A stretch of 64,000 nt of DNA from Planktothricoides sp. SR001 (lineage in GTDB: Bacteria > Cyanobacteriota > Cyanobacteriia > Cyanobacteriales > Laspinemataceae). The notes under the pieces are model-generated. The model was not told the origin of the DNA and did not search any database. It saw nothing but the letters and a program-made list of their open reading frames with translations. Location: NCBI RefSeq assembly GCF_001276715.1, contig NZ_LIUQ01000011.1, forward strand, positions 29,448-93,447, written 5' to 3'. Positions 48,397 to 57,598 of the stretch are shown here, piece after piece; within the stretch, counting starts at the first letter, position 1, and each line of letters opens with the position of its first letter. Made by a program: the position numbers and the translations under genes.

Positions 48397-49782
48397 ATGC
48401 TGGAGTTATTGAGTTCAGGTTTGATATCTGTATGGTTGGAGTTAAGCGGAGTTCAGATCCGTGAGCAGGATGCTGGGGAATTGTTAATCGGATCGGGGAT
48501 TCCCGGTTTTGTCTGGGATGAAAAAAAAATGGGGGGAGTGGATTCGCCCACGAATGCCACCTTAGAGGAATATCTCAAAGCATTGGAGGCGAAAGGTGTG
48601 CGGCGAGAGAATCAAGGGATTTGGTTGCAGACCACTCAGGGAGAGTTACTGGCTAATCATCAAGGGAATATTCCCCGGTCAGCAGCTTCCATTACTAAGG
48701 TGGCGACCTCTTTGGCCGCTTTGTCTACTTGGAAACTGGATCATCAGTTTGAAACCCTGATTGCCGCTAGGGGTCAGGTGGTGGGTGAGGTGTTAGAAGG
48801 GGATTTAGTGATTGTCGGTGGGTACGATCCTTTATTTGTTTGGGAAGAGGCGATCGCTCTGGGGAATGCCCTCAACCGCTTGGGAATTCGGCGTGTCACC
48901 GGCAATTTGGTGATTACAGGTAATTTTTTGATGAATGGCGAGGATAACGGGCAAAAAAGTGGGGAACTGCTGAAACAAGCATTGAACGCACAACTCTGGT
49001 CAGCAGAAATTACCGACACCTATAATCTTATGTCCCGAAATGCTCAAAAAAAACTGGCCGCCCCAGCTACACCCAAACCCCAAGTAGCGATCGCCGGTCA
49101 GGTGCTTGTGTCTAAAGAACCCCCGACCGAGACTACTCCCTTAATTCGTCATTATTCCCTGCCCCTGGTAGAACTATTAAAGTTAATGAACATCCACAGC
49201 AGTAATACGATGGCGGAGATATTAGCGGACGCCCTGGGGGGAGTGCAAGTAGTCAGAAAAATTGCCGCTGAAGCTGCGGGAGTGCCCCCAGAACAAATTC
49301 AACTGATTAACGGGTCTGGGTTGGGTGAAGAAAATCGGATTTCTCCTCGTGCGGCTTGTGGCTTATTTATGGCGATTCAGAATTATTTACGCAGGGATGC
49401 CGCCAAACCGGGGAACGCCACAGCGCCCCTGACTCTTGCGGACTTATTTCCCATTGCCGGAACTGATGGCGGCACGATGGAAGACCGCAATATTCCCGCT
49501 GGATCCGTGGTTAAAACCGGCACCCTCTGGAATGTGAGTGCCTTAGCCGGAGTTTTACCCACTCGCGATCGCGGTTTAGTCTGGTTTGCCATCCTTAACG
49601 GTGGGGGCGATGATATTTGGGGTTTTCGCGATCGACAAGACCAGTTATTGCACCAACTTTTAAAACAATGGGGAATATCCCCGGAACCTTTCCCACAAAT
49701 TACCCGCAATTATCCCAGCAACCGAGAATTGATTGAAATTGGCGCTCCGAGTCGTAATGAATTGTTGTGGCAAAGGTCTTGA
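48397..49782 (+). CDS. dacB: D-alanyl-D-alanine carboxypeptidase/endopeptidase (PBP4, S13 family)
   Basis: This 461-residue protein has the three penicillin-binding motifs: SxxK as SITK (S98-K101), SxN in HSSNTMAEIL and KTG in VVKTGTLWNV. The large insert between the first and second motifs is typical of S13/PBP4. It trims or cleaves peptidoglycan cross-links. The N-terminus (MLELLSSGLISVWLELSGVQ) is hydrophobic but not a classic signal peptide, so export or the start codon needs care. A GTAGGGTGGGC palindrome follows the stop. Confidence 0.85.
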   Translation: MLELLSSGLISVWLELSGVQIREQDAGELLIGSGIPGFVWDEKKMGGVDSPTNATLEEYLKALEAKGVRRENQGIWLQTTQGELLANHQGNIPRSAASITKVATSLAALSTWKLDHQFETLIAARGQVVGEVLEGDLVIVGGYDPLFVWEEAIALGNALNRLGIRRVTGNLVITGNFLMNGEDNGQKSGELLKQALNAQLWSAEITDTYNLMSRNAQKKLAAPATPKPQVAIAGQVLVSKEPPTETTPLIRHYSLPLVELLKLMNIHSSNTMAEILADALGGVQVVRKIAAEAAGVPPEQIQLINGSGLGEENRISPRAACGLFMAIQNYLRRDAAKPGNATAPLTLADLFPIAGTDGGTMEDRNIPAGSVVKTGTLWNVSALAGVLPTRDRGLVWFAILNGGGDDIWGFRDRQDQLLHQLLKQWGISPEPFPQITRNYPSNRELIEIGAPSRNELLWQRS

Positions 49783-49785
49783 TTC

Positions 49786-50125
49786 AGAAACCGGGTTGAT
49801 TTTTCAGGGGTAGGGTGGGCAAAATTTGCCCACCCTACTGCTCTCTCATAGAAACCCGGTTTCTTTTCTTGGGGATAAGAATGTGCGATCGCTCACCACC
49901 CCAGAAACCGGGTTTCTTCTTGGCAAAAAACAGTTAACGTTGGCATTCACGACAGAAACCCGGTTTCTTTTTTTGAGGGGAAAGAAGCGCGATCGCTCAC
50001 CACCCCAGAAACCGGGTTTCTTGTTGGCAAAAAACAGTTAACGTTCGCATTCACGACAGAAACCCGGTTTCTTTTTTTGAGGGGAAAGAAGCGCGATCGC
50101 GAAGCGTCCCGGAGGCGATCGCATT
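49786..50125. repeat. Array of AGAAACC(C/G)GGTTTCT palindromes
   Basis: About six alternating copies of AGAAACCGGGTTTCT and AGAAACCCGGTTTCT, spaced by HIP1-containing segments such as GCGATCGCTCACCACCC and TTGTTGGC. A related array lies at 52,740-53,110. It borders the eCIS cargo island on the dacB side. Confidence 0.85.
49810..49838. terminator. GTAGGGTGGGC palindrome after dacB
   Basis: GTAGGGTGGGCAAA and its complement form a near-perfect hairpin about 25 bp after the stop. Same family as 13,575 and 58,471. Confidence 0.6.
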
Positions 50126-50206
50126 GGCAAAATTACTTCTTCCTAGAACAATGATTTTCCCAGTGAATTACAATAATTCTGGTAAAAGAATAAAAAAGCG
50201 ATCGCC

Positions 50207-50698
50207 CTAATGAAATTTCATAGATTTTACCGCTTCATCAATCACTGGCAAATAGTCATCTTTATCTTCTTGTTTCATTATAGCAATTAAACCACATACT
50301 GCTGTATCTAATTGAACAGTTGCCAGATATTGAGTCGCCGGTATTTTTGTCTCCTTCTCAATATAATTTAAAATGTCGATTCTAGCAGAACGAGAATCTA
50401 TTGTTTCCAATCGTTGATCGATTACTTCAAGATTGGAGCAACTATTTTTAGACTGCTCTAATAACACAACCTCTGACAATTGTAAATAGCTACTATCCGA
50501 CAATTCTTCGGCTGGAAGCTCAATAATTTTAATTGTAATGGTTGGTGAATATTTCGCTCCTAGAGTCACAACATATACATCACTTGGATACTCTTCGTCT
50601 TTGCTTTTATTGTCCTTAAGCCATCCCACAGGCAAAGTAATTAAAACTCCTGTTTCTTCACTGTCAAATTGCAACTTTTGCCTTAAATCACTCTCCAT
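50207..50698 (-). CDS. Small PsbP/DcrB-like protein downstream of an eCIS cargo gene
   Basis: This 163-residue protein has the pattern of the PsbP/DcrB (DUF1795) fold: an initial GVLITLPVGW strand, a middle helix YLQLSEVVLLEQ, a strand with SARIDILNYI, and a final helix DDYLPVIDEAVKSMKF. I infer the fold from pattern only. The ATG at 50,698 follows GAAGGTGA and is preferred over one eight codons upstream. It lies 123 bp after the lipase-type DUF4157 gene on the same strand. DcrB-fold proteins include T6SS EagR chaperones, so a chaperone or immunity role for the neighbouring cargo is possible but unproven. Confidence 0.55.
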   Translation of the reverse strand: MESDLRQKLQFDSEETGVLITLPVGWLKDNKSKDEEYPSDVYVVTLGAKYSPTITIKIIELPAEELSDSSYLQLSEVVLLEQSKNSCSNLEVIDQRLETIDSRSARIDILNYIEKETKIPATQYLATVQLDTAVCGLIAIMKQEDKDDYLPVIDEAVKSMKFH

Positions 50699-50844
50699 TT
50701 TATCACCTTCAATCAATTCCAAATCATCAAAAAATATCTAATTAATCTTTATAAAAATTAGCCAACCAACTCACAAGCGCCCAAGAAATTCTAGTCAGTT
50801 TTTTCGGTTTTCTTTTTTCAGGCAAAGGTATTCAACACTACTTA

Positions 50845-52617
50845 TCAGAACCAACCCTTCACCGTTTTCCACAATTTTTTACCACCTGCAATGGTTCCTC
50901 CTACGGCAGCACCGCCTAATGCACCGCCTAGAGAGAGAAGTCCACCGCCCAATGCACCAACTCCTCCAGCGGCCATTTTAGCTACACCCTTTGTGTTGTT
51001 CCAATTTGTGAAGTCTGTGAACTTTCCACGCTTCCAATCTTCATGTCCGCTTTTTGCCAGGGAAGCTCCACCAAGAGCCAGTTTGCCACCGGGAATTGCG
51101 CCTATCCGACCTGCTTCTATCACCTCAGACTTTGTGTTGTAGGGACGGATGGCATTTTGATAAACTTTAATGTCTGCTCTATGTTCACCTTCACCTCCCC
51201 CAATATCCCTAGTATTGAGAAGCATGGCTGTATGTGCCGCTGGTGTATAGTTCAAAAAGCCTTTCATAGAATGTTCATAGAAAGTGCCTCTCAAATGTGA
51301 TCCCCCAGCTAAATCAACAACATCTCCTTTCGCAACATGATGAACAATTTCTGGTCCATTTTGGCCTACAGAATCTACTGCTTGTTGATATTGTGCCGCA
51401 TTAGGAGCCGCAGATTGGAAAGTGACTAACCTTCTGACATTACCCGGAAACCTTCCAGTGAAATGCTGTGCTAAAGCCCCCCCTAAACTATGTCCAGTTA
51501 CATCAAGTTTGTTATAACCAAATGTATTTAAAATCTGAACAATGCTGTCAAACTGTTGATCGAGAAATGATTGAAAGCCACCATATCCAGGAGAATTCCA
51601 ATCTAAGTCTTGCAGGGTGGTTTCCATATCACTGGTTCCTCGAAACGCTAAGATCGGAACTTTACCCGCGTCTCTTCCTTGATTATTTGGCACTAATAGG
51701 CCATAATTAACCCCCTTTCCAGCATTTGTAACTTGACCGCTTGGATACCATATAGGCTGAAAACCCTTTTCCTGTAAACTCTCTCGGTCGTCATTGGTTA
51801 AATCTTGGTTATAGATGAAATCGTGAGCAATTTTTTCTAAATCAATGTCGGCAGTATTAATCGTTGTATTTCCAGCGGCAACCTCACAAGGATTAATATC
51901 TCGTTGAACCCGTTTAAGCGCAACACTGCCACCCTGCTGCACTACATGAGTCAATTCATGGGCTAAGAGTTCTTTGCCCGCAGAACTCCCCGGATCGTAT
52001 TCCCCCCGTTTAAAAAAGATATTATTCCCAGTGGTAAAAGCACGAGAACTCAAGTCACGATTTAAGGTGTCCGCAGTATTATTGGCATGAATTCTCACCC
52101 CACTGAAGTCAGCCCCAAATGCCCCTTCCATTTGGCGGCGAATGGGTGCAGCCAAGGGGACTCCGCTACTTTTGGCTTGGTTGATGCTGCTTTCTAGGCT
52201 TGAGGATGCTTGTCCCCCTTCGATCGCTTCCTGACGTTGCACCACCAGCCTGCCAATAGAAGGTGCAGAGAATTGTCTTTGCACAGAACCATCACTTCCA
52301 TTAGGATTCGGATCTGGAGGCGTGGGGGCACTGATTTGTCGAACGACTTTGCGAGTAATGGTGTCCGCTTCTTGTTCATATTTATCCCCAGGGGCGCCGA
52401 TCGCGAGTTTTGGCTGAATGGGTGCCGGGGCAGAAACTTGCATCCCCGCAAGGCGATCGCCTTCTATATTTCCTAATTCGACTTTGGTCTGGATTTCTGG
52501 TGTAGCGGCTTCCGGTTGGGCTGGTTCCGCAAAGGGACGCGGCTTAAACATTCCCGTTGCGGGAGTTGGGGTGAAATGGGACGATCCTTTTTTCTGAATC
52601 TGCTTTCCGGTTGCCAT
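50845..52617 (-). CDS. DUF4157 eCIS cargo protein with class 3 lipase domain
   Basis: This 590-residue protein has four parts: a Pro-rich leader (about 1-85) nearly identical to that of the second DUF4157 protein; a DUF4157 domain (about 150-230) with HELTH (220-224), the zinc-peptidase-like motif common in eCIS-loaded proteins; a class 3 lipase-like domain with AFRGTSD and nucleophile GHSLGG (S377); and a C-terminal glycine-zipper hydrophobic segment (VGALGGGLLSLGGALGGAAVGG) ending in a basic WKTVKGWF tail. The layout suggests a toxin: a phospholipase with a membrane-inserting tail. DUF4157 domains often mark cargo of contractile injection systems. Delivery and targets are inferred. Confidence 0.85.
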   Translation of the reverse strand: MATGKQIQKKGSSHFTPTPATGMFKPRPFAEPAQPEAATPEIQTKVELGNIEGDRLAGMQVSAPAPIQPKLAIGAPGDKYEQEADTITRKVVRQISAPTPPDPNPNGSDGSVQRQFSAPSIGRLVVQRQEAIEGGQASSSLESSINQAKSSGVPLAAPIRRQMEGAFGADFSGVRIHANNTADTLNRDLSSRAFTTGNNIFFKRGEYDPGSSAGKELLAHELTHVVQQGGSVALKRVQRDINPCEVAAGNTTINTADIDLEKIAHDFIYNQDLTNDDRESLQEKGFQPIWYPSGQVTNAGKGVNYGLLVPNNQGRDAGKVPILAFRGTSDMETTLQDLDWNSPGYGGFQSFLDQQFDSIVQILNTFGYNKLDVTGHSLGGALAQHFTGRFPGNVRRLVTFQSAAPNAAQYQQAVDSVGQNGPEIVHHVAKGDVVDLAGGSHLRGTFYEHSMKGFLNYTPAAHTAMLLNTRDIGGGEGEHRADIKVYQNAIRPYNTKSEVIEAGRIGAIPGGKLALGGASLAKSGHEDWKRGKFTDFTNWNNTKGVAKMAAGGVGALGGGLLSLGGALGGAAVGGTIAGGKKLWKTVKGWF

Positions 52618-52707
52618 AGCCTAACCTCGCCGAATTGTTGAAGTTAAATCATTTTTTATTTTCCCACAAAATAGCGATCGCTTTCTTAGCCAAAAGTCGA
52701 TATTTTG
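52357..52707. repeat. 351-bp direct repeat, copy 1 (cargo leader plus upstream region)
   Basis: It aligns without gaps to 57,091-57,441 at an offset of 4,734. It covers about the first 87 codons of the lipase-type cargo gene and about 90 bp upstream, including its likely promoter and ribosome binding site. I see roughly a dozen differences, so identity is high. Confidence 0.9.
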
Positions 52708-52739
52708 TTGATCTTTTGGTTGGGTGGTCAAAATTATCG

Positions 52740-53110
52740 CACTGGTCCCGGTTTCTTTTCTTGGGGATAAGCGATCGCTGTTAGGTCTCAGAAACCGGGT
52801 TTCTTGTTGGCATTTAACAGTAGGGGCGATTCGCGAATCGCCCCTACATATTCACCACAGAAACCCGGTTTCTTTTCTTGGGGGGTAAGAAACGCGATCG
52901 CCCACCACCCCAGAAACTGGGTGTCTTGTTGGCATTCAACAGTAGCGGGTCCCGGTTTCTTTTTTTGGGGGGCAAGAAGGCGCGATCGCTCACCACCCCA
53001 GAAACCGGGTTTCTTGTTGGCATTTAACAGTAGGGGCGATTCGCGAATCGCCCCTACATATTCAGAACAGAAACCCGGTTTCTTTTCTTGGGGATAAGCG
53101 ATCGCCTCTC
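52740..53110. repeat. Second array of AGAAACC palindromes with GTAGGGGCGATTCG repeats
   Basis: Several AGAAACCGGGTTTCT-type palindromes, two palindromes of the GTAGGGGCGATTCG type (52,812 and 53,032) and a duplicated segment of about 70 bp. It separates the lipase cargo gene from the YbjN-domain gene. Confidence 0.85.
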
Positions 53111-53135
53111 AATTGTGCGATTTATGGGATTGGAG

Positions 53136-54476
53136 TTAAGATTCGATCGCGGCGATCGCTTCTTCGGGCGACATTTTCCCATTAATTACCGCCATAATCC
53201 CCGGCAAATATTTATCGGTGTTCAACAAATTGCTATACACTAACTGCCGAATCATGGGCAAGTTAAGCTGGCAATTTTCTAAGTCTATGCTCGTTTTGTA
53301 GCGAATTTCACCCTGATGAAATCCTATTTCAAAGTTGCCAATAATTATCCCGTAATTCGCTCTGGCTAAAAATTCTAACATAACTTGCCGTTTACTCTCT
53401 GGCGTTTTCACCGGAAGTAATGAATAGAAAACCAACTGCTGCTCTGCTTCTCTTACTAGAGCGTAGCATTCCCACTCACCATTTTCTCCCTCAAAATATA
53501 GATGTAATATTGACTGTCCTGGTAGCTGAGTGCTTGACCAATTTTCTTCTTTAAAAAAACTTATTACCGTCTCGAAAATCGTGCTGGTTTTTTCTAGTTG
53601 TTGGAAACTTTTTAAACCAACCCTGGAGAAAGCCGTGCCTCCATCCTTGGCTAACAAACGGCTAGGTCGGTTCGTACCAGATTTGTCAGTTGACTCAGAA
53701 TCAATATCTTCTTGTAAGGGAGTAGATAGCTGCTCTTGCAATAATTCCTGAAAGAAGGAGGTGATGGATCTGAGCACTTGCTGTGCAGCAATCTCTGGTT
53801 GAGAAACGAGAGAGGGGCTAACACTAAAGAGAGTTTCTATTAATTGTGTGGTTGCCTCAACTGTTTTTTGGTCGATCTCTCCATCAGCTTCAGCTAACAG
53901 ATGACTGGCAGTAGAATCTTTAAAAAAGCTGATAACTGCCTGCTGGAGTAAATCATCTGTATCTTCTGTTATCTCATCTCGGACGAATTTGCTCCAGTCA
54001 ATATAATCCCAAACAGTACGATAAATTTTTTCTTCCAGAGCTTGTTGCTGCTTGATAGACAAGATCAACCAGCTTTCTGTGGATAAAAGAGAATGAGCAG
54101 GCTGTTCCTGACTCAGTGTTTGCAAGTAGGTGGCTACCGTCTTAGCATTGGTAGCACAATTTTCTAGTTCAGATAGCAATTCGGGATGCAGTAGGGTGGT
54201 AATTTCTACATCCAGGTCAGAAAAAATGTCTTCGGTCAGTATTGCTTCCTGCAAATCTTGATTGAAATAGAATAAACACCCAGACTTAACCTGTTTATAT
54301 CCTTCCCAAGACAGCGAGAAATAGAGCAGACATTCAGTAAGCTCATCATAATCGCGTCTCAGAGATATCCCGACAGATTGTATCCTTAATACATTTCCTG
54401 ACGAATCGTGCAGCACGAGATCGGGAATCAAATGACAACCCTCAGTTTTGACTTTTTTGTTTTTTTGCAGACACAT
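53136..54476 (-). CDS. YbjN-domain protein, possible cargo chaperone
   Basis: This 446-residue protein lies 13 bp downstream of the 953-residue DUF4157 gene and is probably co-transcribed with it. The C-terminal 145 residues match YbjN-like proteins: IFETVISFFKEENW, LHLYFEGENGEWECYA, ARANYGIIIGNFEIGF, GEIRYKTSIDLE and a final LPGIMAVINGKMSPEEAIAAIE. YbjN has a fold like type III secretion chaperones. Residues about 1-300 are unrecognised, with one stretch resembling a DUF4157-independent helical region. Position and fold suggest a chaperone or adaptor for the cargo; this is inference. No signal peptide is seen. Confidence 0.75.
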   Translation of the reverse strand: MCLQKNKKVKTEGCHLIPDLVLHDSSGNVLRIQSVGISLRRDYDELTECLLYFSLSWEGYKQVKSGCLFYFNQDLQEAILTEDIFSDLDVEITTLLHPELLSELENCATNAKTVATYLQTLSQEQPAHSLLSTESWLILSIKQQQALEEKIYRTVWDYIDWSKFVRDEITEDTDDLLQQAVISFFKDSTASHLLAEADGEIDQKTVEATTQLIETLFSVSPSLVSQPEIAAQQVLRSITSFFQELLQEQLSTPLQEDIDSESTDKSGTNRPSRLLAKDGGTAFSRVGLKSFQQLEKTSTIFETVISFFKEENWSSTQLPGQSILHLYFEGENGEWECYALVREAEQQLVFYSLLPVKTPESKRQVMLEFLARANYGIIIGNFEIGFHQGEIRYKTSIDLENCQLNLPMIRQLVYSNLLNTDKYLPGIMAVINGKMSPEEAIAAIES

Positions 54477-54489
54477 TTCCGATTTAAAC

Positions 54490-57351
54490 CTAATACACGG
54501 GGGTAGATTTCATCTGTTCCATTAAATCTACTGTGAATAGACTTTTCAGGAAAGGATATTTTCCAGTCATCTCTTTGAGCAGAGCAGCGATTTGCTGATA
54601 TTCGGGAGTTTTTTCAATTGTAGATATTTTATTCACTATTTTTTTACCAATATATTTATCTAAACTATTGATATCTTTTACCTTGTTTGTTTTCATGTCT
54701 GTTATACATTCTACGATCGCTGTTTTTAGTGATTCTTGTAATTCTTCTGGAACATTAGATCCTAGCACAGCCACAATTATGTTATTGGCTTGCTTAGTTA
54801 TGTCATTAGTTATGTCATCAGTTTCATTCTTAATTTTTTTTATATCTGTTTCGTTTATTTTGGCTATAATTTTTTTAACTAACCATTTTTGAACCAAAGA
54901 TAGCTGCTTAGAAAACCTGAACAAGAGGTTATAAATCAAGGTCAATGCTTTTTCCTTATTTTTCTGGTTGTCTTCCGTATTCTCTGTCAAGAATGCTTGA
55001 TCGATAATTAAAAAAGCAAAAGCATGACGGTGGCGTCCTTTCGTTCCTTTCACATTCTTATAAAAACCCTTAATTGCGTGAAACACTTTTATACCTTTCT
55101 CCAGGAGAGAAGCTGCGAATTTTATGATTTCGGTAATCGGTCCTGCTGGGGTTGTTAAGGTAAGAATTCGGCAAACTCCTTGAAAAGTTCTAAGGATTGC
55201 CAAGAAAAATGATTCCCATAAAGCTCTTTTTCTTTTAGAAATAGCATAATCGGCTGCCGCTGATAAAGTTAAATCTTCCTGATCTTTAGCCTCTTTTGTT
55301 GTATCTATTTTCGCAGCTTCCTGATAATACTTAATTTGTTTCTTTATTTTTTTTGCCTGTTTAGCAAACTGATAAGCTTTGATCAAATGACCAATGCCCA
55401 ATCTCTCAAGCAAGCCTGTAATTTTGTCCATAATAGTATCTACAGGTCCCTTGACTAAAGAGTCTAATATATTCTCTTTCACGAAATTTGTTGCTGTAGT
55501 TGTTAAATTGTTACTTGTAAGTTGTGTTTCAACATCCTTTGCTACTGCCGATGATTGTTGATTCTGTTGTTCTTGGATTCCCTTGATTTCTGCTTCCGTT
55601 TTAGCTATCTGTTCATTCCCATAAGTTTTGGAATTTTTTTCTTGAACATCTTGCATATCTTGGCGTTCTTTGCCGATCTCTTCTGGCATTTGATAAAATT
55701 CCAGACCTTCTTCGATTCTTGACGCATCTTTTATTAATTTCCAAGCCTGCTGCAACTCAGTGTCTTTACCTGTGAGTTGTTGATTCAGTTTATAATAAGG
55801 GCCTTCTTTTTCTTCTGGCGTTTCCGTTTCCTTCTTAGTTTCTGGCGTTTCCTTCTTAGCAAATTTTTTATACAAATTTACAGCTTGTTTAATAGAAGTT
55901 GACTGTAACCATCTTTCAAAGTTTCCTGTAGCTTCAATTATATATCCATGTTTTTTGAGCCATTCACCGAATTTTGCTGATGATTTTATCTGATTAATTA
56001 TTTCAGTATCTGCTGAATTTTTAGCCTGGAAAATACTCATAACTTCTACTGCCAATGTCGCATCGTGAAGCTGGTGTGCAAGTGTACCATTCAACAGCGC
56101 AAAATAAGCGCTTTCCTCCCCTGTTAGTTTATGATTATGAGTTTTCCAGTTCCAATCTACCAGAATCTTCCATATTTTATCTAACAGTTCTTTTCTATTT
56201 TTGGTTGCCAAGGTTGAAGTTTTATTATATGTAGAAATCAGTTCAGCCATCTCTTCAGTTTTGCTTGTACCCACCGTTGCTTTTCTGACAAATTGCTTGG
56301 GAATTTCTGGAATAGAATCGTGCCAAACCCCGGCTACTCGCTGACCAAAAACATACTCTCTCTCTGCGATCTCCCAATGTGGTTTATCTTTTGTCACTTC
56401 ATCATTTTCGCCCAATCTCTGAACCACAGGTTCAATTGGAGAAATTTTTGATAATTTCGGTATATTTTCATTTTGCTTTTGAATTTTGTTAACTACTTTA
56501 GATTGTAATTTATCTCCACCAATTTGCTGAATAGTGTGGGTCAACTCATGGGCAGTCAAATGATTATTACCGGGAGATTTCCCCGAACCATAATAAATAT
56601 GATTGCCGTGGGTAAATGCCTGTGCGCCCAAATCTCGGTTCATTTGTACCGCTTGGCTATCCGTATGTACGCGCACACTGCTAAAATCTGCCCCAAAACG
56701 CGGTTCCATGTAGGCACGAATTTGCGGGGCTAAAGGACTGCCAGAGTTTTTGCTTTGACTGATTTGATTTTCCAGAGAATTTGGAGCATTAAGGCTACCA
56801 TCTGCGGCTGCCTGGACTTTAATCCGACGTTGAATAAAGCCTTTTTTATTTTCCCCAGCTTCTTCTGACAGTGACTCAGAGGGTTGTGGCTGCATTTGAA
56901 TAACAGGTTCTACTGGAGTAATAGCCGCAGAAATGGGTTTAGCTTGAGCAAAGATAGCCGCAGAAATCGGTTTAGCTTGAGCAAAGATAGTCGCAGAAAT
57001 GGGTTTAGCTTGAGCAAAAGGGCTTGGGGCTGTGGGATTTTCCACGGGCGCCGGAGCAGATATCGCAGGCATTCTCATCACCGTTTCGGCAATGGTGTCC
57101 GCTTCTTGTTCATATTTATCCCCAGGGGCGCCGATCGCGAGTTTTGGCTGAATGGGTGCCGGGGCAGAAACTTGCATCCCCGCAAGGCGATCGCCCCCTG
57201 AATTTCCTAACTCGACTTTGGTCTGGATTTCTGGTGTAGCGGTTTCCGGTTGCACTGGTTCCGCAAAGGGACGCGGCTTAAACATTCCCGTTGCGGGAGT
57301 TGGGGTGAAATGGGACGATCCTTTTTTCTGAATCTGCTTTCCGGTTGCCAT
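54490..57351 (-). CDS. DUF4157 eCIS cargo protein with large helical C-terminus
   Basis: This 953-residue protein has the same leader as the lipase-type cargo (residues 1-85), then three tandem 13-residue repeats containing FAQAKPISA (about 105-150), a DUF4157 domain (about 195-280) with HELTH at 268-272, and about 670 residues of unrecognised mostly helical sequence. Charged coiled-coil-like regions surround hydrophobic stretches (ESFFLAILRTFQGVCRI, GPITEIIKFAASLLEKG). No catalytic motif is visible beyond HELTH. The C-terminal part is noticeably AT-richer than the leader. It is probably a toxin or structural cargo whose activity is unknown. The YbjN-domain gene follows immediately. Confidence 0.85.
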   Translation of the reverse strand: MATGKQIQKKGSSHFTPTPATGMFKPRPFAEPVQPETATPEIQTKVELGNSGGDRLAGMQVSAPAPIQPKLAIGAPGDKYEQEADTIAETVMRMPAISAPAPVENPTAPSPFAQAKPISATIFAQAKPISAAIFAQAKPISAAITPVEPVIQMQPQPSESLSEEAGENKKGFIQRRIKVQAAADGSLNAPNSLENQISQSKNSGSPLAPQIRAYMEPRFGADFSSVRVHTDSQAVQMNRDLGAQAFTHGNHIYYGSGKSPGNNHLTAHELTHTIQQIGGDKLQSKVVNKIQKQNENIPKLSKISPIEPVVQRLGENDEVTKDKPHWEIAEREYVFGQRVAGVWHDSIPEIPKQFVRKATVGTSKTEEMAELISTYNKTSTLATKNRKELLDKIWKILVDWNWKTHNHKLTGEESAYFALLNGTLAHQLHDATLAVEVMSIFQAKNSADTEIINQIKSSAKFGEWLKKHGYIIEATGNFERWLQSTSIKQAVNLYKKFAKKETPETKKETETPEEKEGPYYKLNQQLTGKDTELQQAWKLIKDASRIEEGLEFYQMPEEIGKERQDMQDVQEKNSKTYGNEQIAKTEAEIKGIQEQQNQQSSAVAKDVETQLTSNNLTTTATNFVKENILDSLVKGPVDTIMDKITGLLERLGIGHLIKAYQFAKQAKKIKKQIKYYQEAAKIDTTKEAKDQEDLTLSAAADYAISKRKRALWESFFLAILRTFQGVCRILTLTTPAGPITEIIKFAASLLEKGIKVFHAIKGFYKNVKGTKGRHRHAFAFLIIDQAFLTENTEDNQKNKEKALTLIYNLLFRFSKQLSLVQKWLVKKIIAKINETDIKKIKNETDDITNDITKQANNIIVAVLGSNVPEELQESLKTAIVECITDMKTNKVKDINSLDKYIGKKIVNKISTIEKTPEYQQIAALLKEMTGKYPFLKSLFTVDLMEQMKSTPVY
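56908..57024 (-). repeat. 39-bp tandem repeat encoding AKPISA units
   Basis: Three copies of a 39-bp unit (AAGATAGCCGCAGAAATCGG-type) in the leader-DUF4157 linker of the 953-residue cargo gene, in frame. Confidence 0.9.
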
Positions 57352-57441
57352 AGCCTAACCTCGCCGAATTGTTGAAGTTAAATAATTTTTTATTTTCCCA
57401 CAAAATAGCGATCGCTTTCCTAGCCAAAAGTCGATATTTTG
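57091..57441. repeat. 351-bp direct repeat, copy 2 (cargo leader plus upstream region)
   Basis: Partner of 52,357-52,707; see that entry. It carries the first 87 codons and about 90 bp upstream of the 953-residue cargo gene. Confidence 0.9.
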
Positions 57442-57598
57442 ATCCAGAATTTGTGAGAGATTTCGAGAGCGATCGCCCTCCGCTGATGGAAAGATTTTTT
57501 TTGGCCGATCGCGGATTCTAGGGTCGGGGATAATTGGCTAGATGCCAAAGAACAGGCCGAACTATCATAGAATTGTACCGCGTTGAATCAGTAAAGAG

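Noticed and set aside
49826..50125. Possible CRISPR array because of regularly spaced palindromes
   Set aside because: Spacers are themselves repetitive, repeat orientation alternates, and no cas genes are present.
52740..53110. Possible CRISPR array or short genes in the second palindrome array
   Set aside because: Spacing is irregular, units alternate in orientation, and the open frames are repeat-derived.
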